DNA of 64,000 nt from Bacillus_AD sp047238185 (GCF_047238185.1 NZ_JBDFMI010000006.1:1054001-1118000); one strand, 5' to 3'; counted from the stretch's first letter, positions 52,844-62,015 are shown. The notes: generated by a model from the letters alone, not told the origin. Program-made: numbers and translations.

Positions 52844-53571
52844 TGTGCTTTCCTCCCCGCATCTAAGAATACTTCATCCAAGCTATTCACTTCATACTGT
52901 TCTTTTAATTGGAGCGGAGTGCCAGTTGCTATAAATGAACCATCTCTAACCATTGCAATGTAATCGCACTTTTCTGCTTCATCCATTACGTGAGTCGTTA
53001 CAATAATGGTTTTTCCTTCCTCATTTTTCAACCGTAACAGTTCATTCCATATACTTAATCTTAATTCAGGATCTATTCCTACTGTAGGTTCATCCAATAT
53101 TAGAACTTGAGGGTTTTGAATTAAAGCAATTGCTAGGGATAATCGGCGTTTCATGCCTCCTGAGTAAGCTGACACTCTTTTATTGAGGTCCTCAGTTAGG
53201 TTGACTAAGTCAGCAGCGTATTCAATGCGTTTCCGTTTTTCAGTTTTATTTAATTGAAATAGCGATGCGAAAAACATAAGATTTTCCTTGCCGGTAAGAG
53301 CTGTATATAGGGCATCCGATTGGGCCATATATCCAATCTGCTGTAAGATTCGTAAATTAGGCATTTTTTCGCCTAATAAATAGATAGCACCTTTATCAGG
53401 GGTATCCATTCCAACGATCATCTTAACAAGCGTAGTTTTTCCAGCTCCTGAAGGTCCAATAAAACCATAGATACGACCTTCTTTAATATCAAAGTTGATA
53501 TCTTTTAAGACTACTTTTTTGCCGAAACGTTTAGTTACTTCCCGAACCTGAATAGTGTTTATTTCGCTCAT
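52840..53571 (-). CDS. ABC exporter ATP-binding protein
   Basis: A 243-residue ATPase with Walker A GPSGAGKTT, signature YSGGMKRRLSLA, Walker B VLILDEPTVGID and switch His VTTHVMDEAEKCD: the DrrA/CcmA-like multidrug export group. First gene of the ATPase-permease-TetR operon; GGGAG lies upstream of the ATG. Confidence 0.92.
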   Translation of the reverse strand: MSEINTIQVREVTKRFGKKVVLKDINFDIKEGRIYGFIGPSGAGKTTLVKMIVGMDTPDKGAIYLLGEKMPNLRILQQIGYMAQSDALYTALTGKENLMFFASLFQLNKTEKRKRIEYAADLVNLTEDLNKRVSAYSGGMKRRLSLAIALIQNPQVLILDEPTVGIDPELRLSIWNELLRLKNEEGKTIIVTTHVMDEAEKCDYIAMVRDGSFIATGTPLQLKEQYEVNSLDEVFLDAGRKAH

Positions 53572-53588
53572 TGTTTAGTCTCCCTTCT

Positions 53589-53671
53589 AAAAGTGAGTGT
53601 TTAATCACTTACTTTTAGTATAATTCTACGTTAAACATTTTTCAATATTAAAGTAAGTAACTACTCACTTT
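53589..53671 (-). promoter_or_regulatory. Twin operator dyads of the TetR-controlled ABC operon
   Basis: AAAAGTGAGTG-N6-CACTTACTTTT (53589-53616) and AAAGTAAGTA-N2-ACTCACTTT (53650-53671) share the AAAGTNAGTN half-site and lie about 50 bp apart. The first covers the region just after a minus-strand TATACT (-10, about 53617-53622). They are the natural target of the TetR protein encoded in the same operon. Confidence 0.65.
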
Positions 53672-53689
53672 AAGGTTGGAAAGCTTACG

Positions 53690-54577
53690 CACTCATCATT
53701 CATAATTCCGCACACCTGATTCGTTTGAGGCGCCTATTCCTTTTTCGAATATAGGTTATTACAGATAGGAAATGTTAAGGAGCCCCAAAGAGGTAGCATT
53801 ATTGGTGAAGAAATGAACATATAGGAATTTTTCAACCGATTGTGTTTGTCCAAGAAGTAATTCCAATATGTAGAAAGGGTTATGGATAGGCTGAAATAAA
53901 AAAGGTCAGCGTGAAGAAGTGAAGAAGTAAAAACGTGAATAACTAATGATTATGAATAATTATTTATGTTTTTGCATATTTTTTAACCTTTTTTCCTCCA
54001 GTATGCTTATTTTTATGTGTAACTGTTTTCTGTTTCTCCATAAGAGTTGTACTAATTAGTAGCAACACTTATGGAGTTTTTTATTGATCAATTAGTTAAC
54101 AAAGGTTTTCTCTATGTGTTTATTCGTGTTTAGAAAATCCTTCCTATTCTTTTTATGAATATTGAGTATTACAGTTAGGAAAATCAACTAGCATGTGGAA
54201 ACTTATAATAAATGTATAAAGGAAAGGAGGAAAAAGGAAATCCTTTAATGAAAGAATAGATTATCTAAAGGTACATCCTCTTGTCTGGAAGATCGTTGTA
54301 TACAACAGTACAAACATAAATGGTAAATGCGAGGCCTGCAAAAAATTTGGTTGGCATCTCTAGCCATGCATTTATGTGAATAACATCACACATATAGTGT
54401 TAATTTGCAATTCCGGCCTAAAAAGGCCATCAAGATTATTGATATTATTCTATTATTTTGTGAAATGGATTGCTCTATTCCATAAGCAGAGGATAAAACG
54501 CACGACTTGCAATACCTGTTCGATATCAAACCTTTACATGTCTGTACTATTACTAGAATTGAAATTATCAGAAAGCG
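53690..54577. other. Long intergenic region with an orphan terminator
   Basis: About 890 bp without a supported gene. A strong plus-strand hairpin CTCCATAAG-AGTTG / CAAC-ACTTATGGAG followed by T6 (54037-54082) ends no visible gene, so a small RNA or a truncated leader may precede it. At 54225-54258 a strong AAGGAGG is followed only by a three-codon frame (ATGAAAGAATAG). The remainder is AT-rich leader sequence of the antiporter. Confidence 0.5.
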
Positions 54578-54586
54578 GTGATTGAC

Positions 54587-56020
54587 ATGGCTGAAAAAGC
54601 TGAGAAAAAAATGGGGCTTGGTCTTTTAGTAGCTGTTGGGGTTGGATCCATGATTGGTGGAGGAGTATTCAACAGTCCGACGGATTTAATTTCGGTGGCC
54701 AATCCGATACCTACATTGATGGCTTGGGTAATCGGTGGGGCAGGGGTTATCTTCCTTGCATTGATATTCAAGCTTCTTGCAGAGACACGGCCAGATCTTA
54801 AAGGCGGTATTTACTCATATGCCAGAGCAGGTTTCGGGGATTTCATGGGATTCTTATCCACTTGGGGATATTGGGTTAGTGGATGGTTCGGAAATGTAGC
54901 CTTCTTTACATTAATCATTAAAACAACAAATAGTTTATTGGGACCTGAACATCAACTTAAACCGATTGTAGCCTTCTTATTGGCATCTGCCATTCTATGG
55001 TTTGTCGTTTGGCTACAAACAAGAGGAGCGAAAAGCGTAGGTATCATCAACTTTATTGTAACAATTGCAAAGCTATTGCCTCTTGCATTGGTTATTATTC
55101 TTGGAATCTTTGTCTTTGATCCTTCCATCTTTGCTGTGGACAATTGGCAAAATACTTTGGCAAGTGCCGCAGATTCATCATTATCTGCTACATCTATTGG
55201 CTCACAAATTGGCGCTGCGATGGGTGTCATTCTATGGTGCTTCATTGGTGTTGAAGCTTCTGTTGTCCTTGCTGAAAAAGCAGAATCAGCCAAAATTGTC
55301 GGAAAAGCAACAGTATTCAGTATTGTTATTACTTTATTGATCTACATTGGAATTTCTGTTATCGCCATGGGGGTTATTCCAGCAGACCAGCTTGCTCAAG
55401 CAGGTACGCCACTTGCAGAAGTATTGGGTGCAACTGTTATTGGCGGTGCCGGTGCTGTCATCGTTAAGGTTGGTATTCTTGTATCCTTATTGGGTGCCTT
55501 GTTGACATGGGTAATGATTGCAGCACAACTTCCATATGTGGCTGCTAAAGAAGGTATCTTGCCTAAAATGTTTGCTAAAGAAAATTCAAAAGGCGTACCT
55601 ACCGGTGCTTTATATATCACAAACGGAATTGTACAAGTATTCTTCTTAGTGCTATTGTCCGATAAGCTTCAAAACATGTATAACACATTATTGTTATTAG
55701 CAACAACTTGTATCTTGATTCCATATCTGCTGTCTTCTCTATATGCCTTTAAAGTCTGCAGAGAAGACAAATTAAGCACAGGAAAATTAATCATTTCTGC
55801 AATCGCGGTCATTTACTCAATTTATGTCATTTTCGCTGTCGGCCTTGTGTTCCTTGGTGCATCATTTATCCTCTATGCAATCGGAATGTTTGCCTTCATT
55901 AAAGCGAAGAAAGAAAATAATAAACCGATTACCGGAGGAGAAAAATTGGGGATTGCCATTGTTTCCATCATCGGTATTGTGATGATTATCCTTTTGGCTA
56001 CCGGCGTGATTTCATTGTAA
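54587..56020 (+). CDS. Basic amino-acid/polyamine antiporter (ArcD-like, APC family)
   Basis: A 477-residue, 12- to 14-helix transporter. Family marks: GLLVAVGVGSMIGGGVFNSP near the N-terminus, SYARAGFGDFMGFLSTWGYWVSGWFGN and WCFIGVEASVVLAEKAE. Members of this arginine/ornithine or lysine/cadaverine exchange group support the arginine deiminase pathway or acid resistance. No arc genes are nearby, so the exact pair is unknown. ATG 54587 follows AAAGCGGTG; a GTG three codons earlier is the alternative. Confidence 0.88.
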   Translation: MAEKAEKKMGLGLLVAVGVGSMIGGGVFNSPTDLISVANPIPTLMAWVIGGAGVIFLALIFKLLAETRPDLKGGIYSYARAGFGDFMGFLSTWGYWVSGWFGNVAFFTLIIKTTNSLLGPEHQLKPIVAFLLASAILWFVVWLQTRGAKSVGIINFIVTIAKLLPLALVIILGIFVFDPSIFAVDNWQNTLASAADSSLSATSIGSQIGAAMGVILWCFIGVEASVVLAEKAESAKIVGKATVFSIVITLLIYIGISVIAMGVIPADQLAQAGTPLAEVLGATVIGGAGAVIVKVGILVSLLGALLTWVMIAAQLPYVAAKEGILPKMFAKENSKGVPTGALYITNGIVQVFFLVLLSDKLQNMYNTLLLLATTCILIPYLLSSLYAFKVCREDKLSTGKLIISAIAVIYSIYVIFAVGLVFLGASFILYAIGMFAFIKAKKENNKPITGGEKLGIAIVSIIGIVMIILLATGVISL

Positions 56021-56109
56021 GCGGATAAAGGGTTCAACGGAGATGGCTATATAGATTTTTCAAATGGAACAGACAAATGATTTATATAGAGCAATAGATT
56101 CACTTTTAT

Positions 56110-56149
56110 AAAACCTTCCTTATCTTCTGTCAAATAGGGAAGGTTTTTT
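56110..56149 (+). terminator. Terminator of the antiporter gene
   Basis: AAAACCTTCC / GGAAGGTTTT stem followed by T-rich sequence; long loop. Confidence 0.75.
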
Positions 56150-56217
56150 ACTATATCCCAAAAATGGAAAAGCATCTTTGATATCCTCCTTTTATGATGA
56201 AAGAGGGGGGATATATT

Positions 56218-57453
56218 ATGAGAAAAACCGATTTATCAGTGAATGGCCATGCAGACAGAGTTTATCTTCAGCTTCAGTTTTGGTCACAGTTCTTCTTCAC
56301 CAGTGTATTTACCGTGAACTTACTTTATCAAGTTACGATTGTCCAATTGAATCCATTTCAGTTGGTTCTGGTAGGAAGCGTTTTGGAACTCACGGTTTTG
56401 CTGTTCGAACTGCCTACGGGAATAATGGCTGACAGAATAAGCCGGAAAAAATCGATCATAATTGGTTATTCTTTGATTGGATGTGGATTTATTATGGAGG
56501 GGGCGGTTCCTGAGTTTACTGCAGTGCTCGTTTCACAATTTCTTTGGGGGATCGGTTATACATTTACGAGTGGTGCAACCCAAGCATGGTTAGCAGATGA
56601 GATAGGGAGTGATAAAGCTTCAGCCGTATTTGTAAAAGGGGCGCGAAAAGAGAACGCAGCCAAATTTTTGGCCATTCCAGCCAGTATTCTATTTGGATTT
56701 GCGAGTCTAAACCTTCCTATTCTATATGGGGGGATCGGAATGATCTTCCTATCAATATTATTGATTTTCTTTATGCGGGAAAACCATTTTGAAGGGCAAA
56801 GTTGTACTATCCATTCAATAAGGGAATATGCAAAAGAGACAGTAAAGCATATTATCTCTTTTTGCCGATCAAGCGCCCTTATGAAATTATTACTGGCCAT
56901 AACCATTTGCTTTGGCTTTTTTAGTGAAGCATTTGATCGTTTATGGATTTCGCGTCTCCTGCAAAATCCTCTATTACAGCAGTTGAACCATGATTATTCG
57001 ATATTACTGATTGGAGGCATCCAGTTTTGTGTGGCTCTTGCCTCGTTTTGGCTTTTGCGTTTTTTTGATGGATATGCTCTCTTTCGGCACAGGTCTCAAT
57101 TATATAAAATGTTGATGCTTTGTTCGGCCATCATTATTCTTTCTTTAGTAGGTTTTGCATGGAGTGATAAGGCAGTTTTGCTCCTGTTTTTCTATTGCTC
57201 TATTTTTGTGGCAAGAAGCATTATGTCTCCTCTTGAAGACATTTGGTTGAACAGTATTATTGGTCAATCAACTACTCGTGCCACCTTTTTTTCAGTCCGT
57301 GGGCAGGTTGATGCAATCGGCCAAATTGCTGGAGGGCCTGTTATTGGGGGAATAGCTGTACGGTCTTCCATAGCTATTGCCTATACAGCCAGCGCGGCCA
57401 TTCTATTGCCTGCTTTACTTCTATACTATAAAGCAATGAAAAAAACCGGCTGA
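56218..57453 (+). CDS. MFS transporter (tetracycline/macrolide exporter-like)
   Basis: A 411-residue, 12-helix MFS protein. Motif A between helices 2 and 3 is GIMADRISRKKSIIIGYSL; FELPTGIMAD and WGIGYTFTSGATQAWLADEIG are typical of a group of Firmicute MFS proteins annotated as multidrug or tetracycline efflux. ATG 56218 is 8 nt after AGAGGGGGG; an ATG eight codons earlier has a poor context. Substrate unknown. Confidence 0.85.
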   Translation: MRKTDLSVNGHADRVYLQLQFWSQFFFTSVFTVNLLYQVTIVQLNPFQLVLVGSVLELTVLLFELPTGIMADRISRKKSIIIGYSLIGCGFIMEGAVPEFTAVLVSQFLWGIGYTFTSGATQAWLADEIGSDKASAVFVKGARKENAAKFLAIPASILFGFASLNLPILYGGIGMIFLSILLIFFMRENHFEGQSCTIHSIREYAKETVKHIISFCRSSALMKLLLAITICFGFFSEAFDRLWISRLLQNPLLQQLNHDYSILLIGGIQFCVALASFWLLRFFDGYALFRHRSQLYKMLMLCSAIIILSLVGFAWSDKAVLLLFFYCSIFVARSIMSPLEDIWLNSIIGQSTTRATFFSVRGQVDAIGQIAGGPVIGGIAVRSSIAIAYTASAAILLPALLLYYKAMKKTG

Positions 57454-57456
57454 CAG

Positions 57457-57505
57457 AGGTATAACATGAGATAAAGGAGGATTCTTCACATTGTTATACC
57501 TCTTT
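57457..57505. terminator. Terminator overlapping the end of the araC-type gene
   Basis: AGAGGTATAACA (57457-57468) pairs with TGTTATACCTCT (57491-57502), followed by TTT. The right arm encodes the last three codons and stop of the minus-strand AraC-type gene, so the hairpin serves both convergent genes. Confidence 0.75.
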
Positions 57506-58393
57506 TGCTAAAAGAGGTAAATAGATGTACATGCATACTTTATCATATACCCATGAATGGCATAGCTCATCATAGAGCTCGAAGTCATAATGTCGCTCAT
57601 CCACTTCATATCCAGAAGAAGGAAGCCATTCTTCAAGTATGTAATTCCATGTACCTGTGATGCTTGCTGTAAATTCGGAAGGGGGAACCAACGGCGTCTT
57701 GAATACTGCATAGTCAGCCGGAGGCAATGTCAGTGCTTTCATGCCATCCGGAATAGCCTCTTCAGCTTCGCAGGACAGGGCAAATAAATAAACGAATTGG
57801 TTTTTATTTTTGCGAATATTAATGCAGTATTCACCGTGCTTGATGGGAGATAGAATTTCATAGAGTTTTGCCTCCACATGACCATCGTCCAATCCTTCTT
57901 TTGACCAAAAAGCGGGCGCATCCCTAGTAAATAAAATCTCTTTTTCTTGAAAGATAAATTCATATCCTATTGCAAAAACTGTTTCGCTTTTAATCATTTT
58001 AGGCTGTAAAAGAGTTCCTCCGACTTTTTTAGACAGTAATTTGGATAGATTCGGTTTTGGGGGCAGCGAACGCGGACAATGCAGGCTATATAAGCTTGGA
58101 GGGCTGCCAAAACAGCGCTTGAAAGCTTTCGTAAAGCCGGCATGTGTCTCAAAGCCGTATTCAAAAGCAGCATCTATTATTTTTTTCCCTTGCCGAATTT
58201 CCCATAAAGCATGCTGCAATCTCCTTTTGTTGATATAGTCCATGACCGGACTGCCCGTATAATGATTGAATAATGTATAGAAATGATAGGTGGAGTAGCC
58301 GGCCATTGCAGCTAATTCATGGGCAGTAAGGCGCTCCTTTAAATGCTGTTCGATGTAATCTATGGATGATTGTATAGTCGATATAGGCTGCAT
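57494..58393 (-). CDS. AraC-family regulator with GyrI-like effector domain
   Basis: A 299-residue regulator. Two N-terminal HTH motifs (about 8-105: LTAHELAAMAGYSTYHFYTLFNHYTG, IIDAAFEYGFETHAGFTKAFKRCFGSPP) precede a GyrI/Rob-type small-molecule domain (about 130-299: AIGYEFIF, GMKALTLPPADYAVFKTP, WNYILEEWLPSSGYEVDERHYDFELY). This order matches Rob and BmrR-like multidrug-sensing regulators. It is convergent to an MFS efflux gene that it could control. GGAGG before the ATG. Confidence 0.88.
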   Translation of the reverse strand: MQPISTIQSSIDYIEQHLKERLTAHELAAMAGYSTYHFYTLFNHYTGSPVMDYINKRRLQHALWEIRQGKKIIDAAFEYGFETHAGFTKAFKRCFGSPPSLYSLHCPRSLPPKPNLSKLLSKKVGGTLLQPKMIKSETVFAIGYEFIFQEKEILFTRDAPAFWSKEGLDDGHVEAKLYEILSPIKHGEYCINIRKNKNQFVYLFALSCEAEEAIPDGMKALTLPPADYAVFKTPLVPPSEFTASITGTWNYILEEWLPSSGYEVDERHYDFELYDELCHSWVYDKVCMYIYLPLLAKEV

Positions 58394-58764
58394 ATTTCCT
58401 CCGCAAAAATGAATAGATAACTAGATGTTACCATATATAACCAAAATATTTAAGAGGATGCATAGTTGCCAAGTAAAAGATCAGCATCCACAAAAATTGT
58501 CGAAACTTATTTTCTTCTCAAACACCCATTGCTATGACACTTCAAAAGGGCGCCACAAACGCTCTCGGAATAAGTTATCCCCAGGCATATTAAGCACTTA
58601 GAGTATCTCCTAAAGGCAGGCATTCTCCCTGTAAGGCATCTCTATCCAGACATTTTTCTTATAGAAGTGCAGCTGTTTTAGTACCTAATATAGCCAAAAA
58701 GGAGATCCGTCACTTTCAGCGAACAAACATAAGTATACAATTTTTAGATAAAGGCGGGATTTGT
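58394..58764. other. Intergenic region
   Basis: 371 bp holding the divergent promoters of the araC-type and methyltransferase genes. A TATACAAT near 58733 may be a -10 for the methyltransferase. No coding potential was recognised. Confidence 0.4.
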
Positions 58765-59472
58765 TTGCGGGAAATCATTAGGAATGAAGAAGATGTTTTG
58801 AATATGCTGGATGCATTGCTTAAGGAAAAAGCAACGTTCCAGTGGGATGCTTTTTATGGCAATCGGGAAAGAAATGTCCCTTTTTTTAAAGATGCACCGG
58901 ATGAAAATCTAAAGAGTTATTTTGAAAGAGGCATAATCTTGCCATGTTCCTCGCTAGAGTTGGGATGCGGCCCAGGCAGAAATGCTTTTTTTCTGGAAGA
59001 ACAGGGCTGCAAGGTGGATGCCATCGATTCTTCGGAGGAAGCAATTGCTTGGGCAAAAGCTAGGGCAGGAAAAAAAGAATCTTTAGTTGCGTTCTATTGT
59101 GAAAACATCTTTGGTACGGAGATTATTGAGAAACAATATGGCCTGGTATACGATTCTGGTTGCTTTCATCACATTCCACCGCATAGACGGGGGAATTATA
59201 TGGAATTAATCAATAAGGCTTTGGCTCCGGGCGGACATTTTGGCCTTGTATGCTTTATGGTCGACGGGACTTATGGGGGTTCCTCTCAAAGTGATTGGGA
59301 TGTGTATCGACAATACAGTATGCAGGGAGGAATGGGGTATACGGAAGCTTCATTAAAGGATATATTTTCGTTTCTGGAGGTTGTAGAAATGAAGCCAATG
59401 AAAGATGTCGGTAATAATCCGTCCATGTTTGGCGTTGACGGCCTATGGACTGCGTTGTTCGCAAAAAAATAG
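58765..59472 (+). CDS. Class I SAM-dependent methyltransferase
   Basis: A 235-residue cytosolic enzyme. Motif I is SLELGCGPGRNAFFLEEQGC, the acidic loop is VDAIDSSEEAIAWAKARA, motif IV is VYDSGCFHHIPPHRRGNY and post-motif LAPGGHFGLVCF. Substrate unknown; overall it resembles small-molecule methyltransferases (thiopurine/tellurite-like). TTG start at 58765 with AAAGGCGGG upstream. Confidence 0.87.
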   Translation: MREIIRNEEDVLNMLDALLKEKATFQWDAFYGNRERNVPFFKDAPDENLKSYFERGIILPCSSLELGCGPGRNAFFLEEQGCKVDAIDSSEEAIAWAKARAGKKESLVAFYCENIFGTEIIEKQYGLVYDSGCFHHIPPHRRGNYMELINKALAPGGHFGLVCFMVDGTYGGSSQSDWDVYRQYSMQGGMGYTEASLKDIFSFLEVVEMKPMKDVGNNPSMFGVDGLWTALFAKK

Positions 59473-59714
59473 ATGCATGATAACGCGCGGTCATCCATTG
59501 TGGGGCCTCTTTAAAGGTTGAAGACCATTCGGCTTTACTTGCAGGGCCAATCCAGACCAATGGCTGCCTGGATATAGAAAAGCACAATCGTATATACGTA
59601 TTTTCTGATAGATCTTTCAACCATCCAAAAATACGCTGTGGAAACACATGAAGGTCACACAGTATTCACAGAGGCCCTGTATATTTGCGATAGTAAATGT
59701 ATGGGGGGAAACTG

Positions 59715-60431
59715 ATGAAACAAAAATGGTATTGGGGTGTTTTGTTTGGATTATTTCTATTGCTAGTGGCGGCATCCATCTTTCCGACCGTGAGCAGCAA
59801 GGCGGCCATCACTAAAGAAGGTGTAGTCGATGTGCCATCCGCACTGGTCAAAAGTGTACCAAGCACTAACGCTAAGACGATCGGAAAGCTAAAGAATGGA
59901 CAAAAGATTCAAGTGATAAAACAGACTAAATCCGGTTGGGCAGAATTTATGTACCAGAAGAAAAAAGCATATGTATCAAGCAAACATATTCGCTTTTACC
60001 AAAAGGTATCATTGGCCACAGTTAAAAAAATCACTGATCGCGTAACGAATCTTCAAGCAGGCATTATGGATAAAAAATGGACGGAAAATCAGATTCGCAA
60101 AGCAATGGATCCAGGGTTTACAAAAGAATATATCGATAAATATATGGCTCTTACCCGTATGGCTGTAGGGAAGGATAAAAAAGGGAATATCATCTATGGG
60201 AAAAACGAAAAAGATTCTACGGACTTCTACATTGAACCATTCGATTGGTACTTGAAAGTGTCCAAAAAAGAACCGGTCGCCACCTATTATACGAAAGAAG
60301 GCACAGATTATTTGAAGGTCTCTCAATATAATCCAGAGAACGCCCTCTATCTTCCGCATTGGAAGAACCTGTATATGATCAAAAAACCAAATTCAGATTG
60401 GAAAGTGTATAATGTCAGTTTTAATCTATAA
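59715..60431 (+). CDS. Secreted SH3b-domain protein
   Basis: A 238-residue protein with a signal peptide (about 1-29, ending SSKAA) and a bacterial SH3 domain (about 36-93: GVVDVPSALVKSVPSTNAKTIGKLKNGQKIQVIKQTKSGWAEFMYQKKKAYVSSKHI), which usually binds cell-wall peptides. The remaining 145 residues are basic and of unknown fold, so an enzymatic role is not evident. GGGGGG upstream of ATG 59715. Its terminator is followed by array R5. Confidence 0.83.
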   Translation: MKQKWYWGVLFGLFLLLVAASIFPTVSSKAAITKEGVVDVPSALVKSVPSTNAKTIGKLKNGQKIQVIKQTKSGWAEFMYQKKKAYVSSKHIRFYQKVSLATVKKITDRVTNLQAGIMDKKWTENQIRKAMDPGFTKEYIDKYMALTRMAVGKDKKGNIIYGKNEKDSTDFYIEPFDWYLKVSKKEPVATYYTKEGTDYLKVSQYNPENALYLPHWKNLYMIKKPNSDWKVYNVSFNL

Positions 60432-60433
60432 GC

Positions 60434-60460
60434 GGGCCTAATAGGTCCGTATTTTTTTTA
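60434..60460 (+). terminator. Terminator of the SH3b gene
   Basis: CGGGCC-TAAT-AGGTCCG stem followed by T8. Array R5 begins 14 bp later. Confidence 0.8.
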
Positions 60461-60473
60461 TAAAATTCTCACC

Positions 60474-61212
60474 TTTAAGCAGAGCTTGTATTAAGCTTGT
60501 CGGGGATAAGCAGGCGCTTTCCGCTTTTGTTTCATCCAGCTGCAGGGACCAGCCACTAGTGAACTTCCCCACCATCTTCTACGATAAGTCAACATTGAAT
60601 CGCTGCGCTTTTCGTGTTTCCTATATCTCAAGAATGAGGGGTCCAGTTCATACGTGGCAAAACGGCCCCTTCCGCTTTTGTTCTCATCCAGCTGCAAGCG
60701 CCACCCCCTCGAGGTCTTAAGCCATGGCACTATCAAAGGCAAAGAGCAGCCTTTGTCAGCACCCCGACTTAAGCTTGTCGGGGGTAAACAGGCCCCTTCC
60801 GCTTTTGTTTCATCCAGCTGCAGGGACCAGCCACTAGTGAACTTCCCCCTCATCTTCTACGATAAGTCAACATTGAATCGCTGCGCTTTTCGTGTTTCCT
60901 ATATCTCAAGAATGAGGGGTCCAGTTCATACGTGGCAAAACGGCCCCTTCCGCTTTTGTTCTCATCCAGCTGCAAGCGCCACCCCCTCGAGGTCTTAAGC
61001 CATGGCACTATCAAAGGCGAAGAGCAGCCTTTGTCAGCACCCCGACTTAAGCTTGTCGGGGGTAAACAGGCGCTTTCCGCTTTTGTTTCATCCAGCTGCA
61101 AGCGCCATCCCCTCGAGGTCTTAAGCCGTGCCGCTGTCAAAGGCGAAGGGCGGCCTTTGTCAGCACCCCGTCTTAAGCTTGTCGGGGATAACCAGGCGCT
61201 TTCCGCTTTTGG
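60474..61212 (+). repeat. Palindromic repeat array R5 (A-tail, B, A, B, A, A)
   Basis: Largest array, about 740 bp: truncated A (60474-60519), B (about 60520-60670), A (60671-60800), B (60801-60950), A (60951-61075), A (61076-61205). The two B modules are almost identical over 150 bp, and so are the A modules that follow each of them, so a B-A pair was duplicated as a unit of about 277 bp. The last A differs in its inner arms (GCCGCTG rather than GGCACTA). The initial truncated piece matches the R1 subtype (CCTTTAAGCAGAGC). Confidence 0.9.
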
Positions 61213-61334
61213 AGTATGAACACATGAAATTCACATCTTTATTCTACAATGGCGGTAAATGATAAATAATGGTTTTATTTCCTTTCGTTGCTATAATAGG
61301 ATGGAAGTTTTTATGTTCTTCTTGGAGGTTGCCA

Positions 61335-62015
61335 GTGAATTATAATGTGTTGATTGTAGAGGATGAGGCGTTAGTAAGAGAGATTATCGGCGACTATTTT
61401 GAGGAAGCGGGATGGAATATTTACGAGGCAGAAACTGGGAGGGAGGCCCTCAGGTTATTTCCCTTACAGCCGGTTGATCTGGTGCTGCTTGATGTCATGC
61501 TTCCGGAATTGGATGGATGGACAGTTTGCAGGAGAATTAGGCAAATGTCGGATGTCCCAGTCATTATGCTTACAGCGCGCGGTGAAGAAGATGATAAATT
61601 GCTGGGATTTGAAATGGGTGTGGATGACTATATGACGAAGCCGTTCAGTCCCCGCGTTCTTTTGGCAAAGGCGCATGCATTAATGAAAAGGCGGGATGGG
61701 ATTGTGAGCGCCGAAAAACCTGCCATGAAATTTGGTGGCTTGGCAGTCAATCATAAATCTCATATTGTGACTGTAGGAGGCGAGAGAATCGATTTATCGC
61801 CTAAAGAATATGATGTTCTTTTATATTTAATTAAACATAAAGACATGGTTATGACGCGGGATATGCTTTTGGATGCCGTTTGGGGAATGGATTTTTTCGG
61901 TGATGCAAGGACGGTTGATACACATATTAAAAAGCTTCGGGCTAAGCTTGGGCAGGAAAGTAAACGGATTGTGACTGTAATACGATTGGGATATAAGTTT
62001 GAGGCGGGAGAATGA
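61335..62015 (+). CDS. OmpR-family response regulator
   Basis: A 226-residue regulator with a receiver domain (VED, phospho-acceptor Asp53 in LVLLDVMLPELDG, TA in MLTARG, Lys in MTKPFSP) and a C-terminal winged helix (about 130-226: LSPKEYDVLLYLIKHKDMVMTRDMLLDAVWG, RTVDTHIKKLRAKLG). GTG start set by TTGGAGG 7 nt upstream. It overlaps the kinase gene by 4 bp. Signal unknown. Confidence 0.92.
   Translation: MNYNVLIVEDEALVREIIGDYFEEAGWNIYEAETGREALRLFPLQPVDLVLLDVMLPELDGWTVCRRIRQMSDVPVIMLTARGEEDDKLLGFEMGVDDYMTKPFSPRVLLAKAHALMKRRDGIVSAEKPAMKFGGLAVNHKSHIVTVGGERIDLSPKEYDVLLYLIKHKDMVMTRDMLLDAVWGMDFFGDARTVDTHIKKLRAKLGQESKRIVTVIRLGYKFEAGE

Noticed and set aside
21824..61212. CRISPR interpretation of the arrays
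   Set aside because: Units of about 127-150 bp are themselves the repeats; there are no short repeats separating unique spacers and no cas genes.
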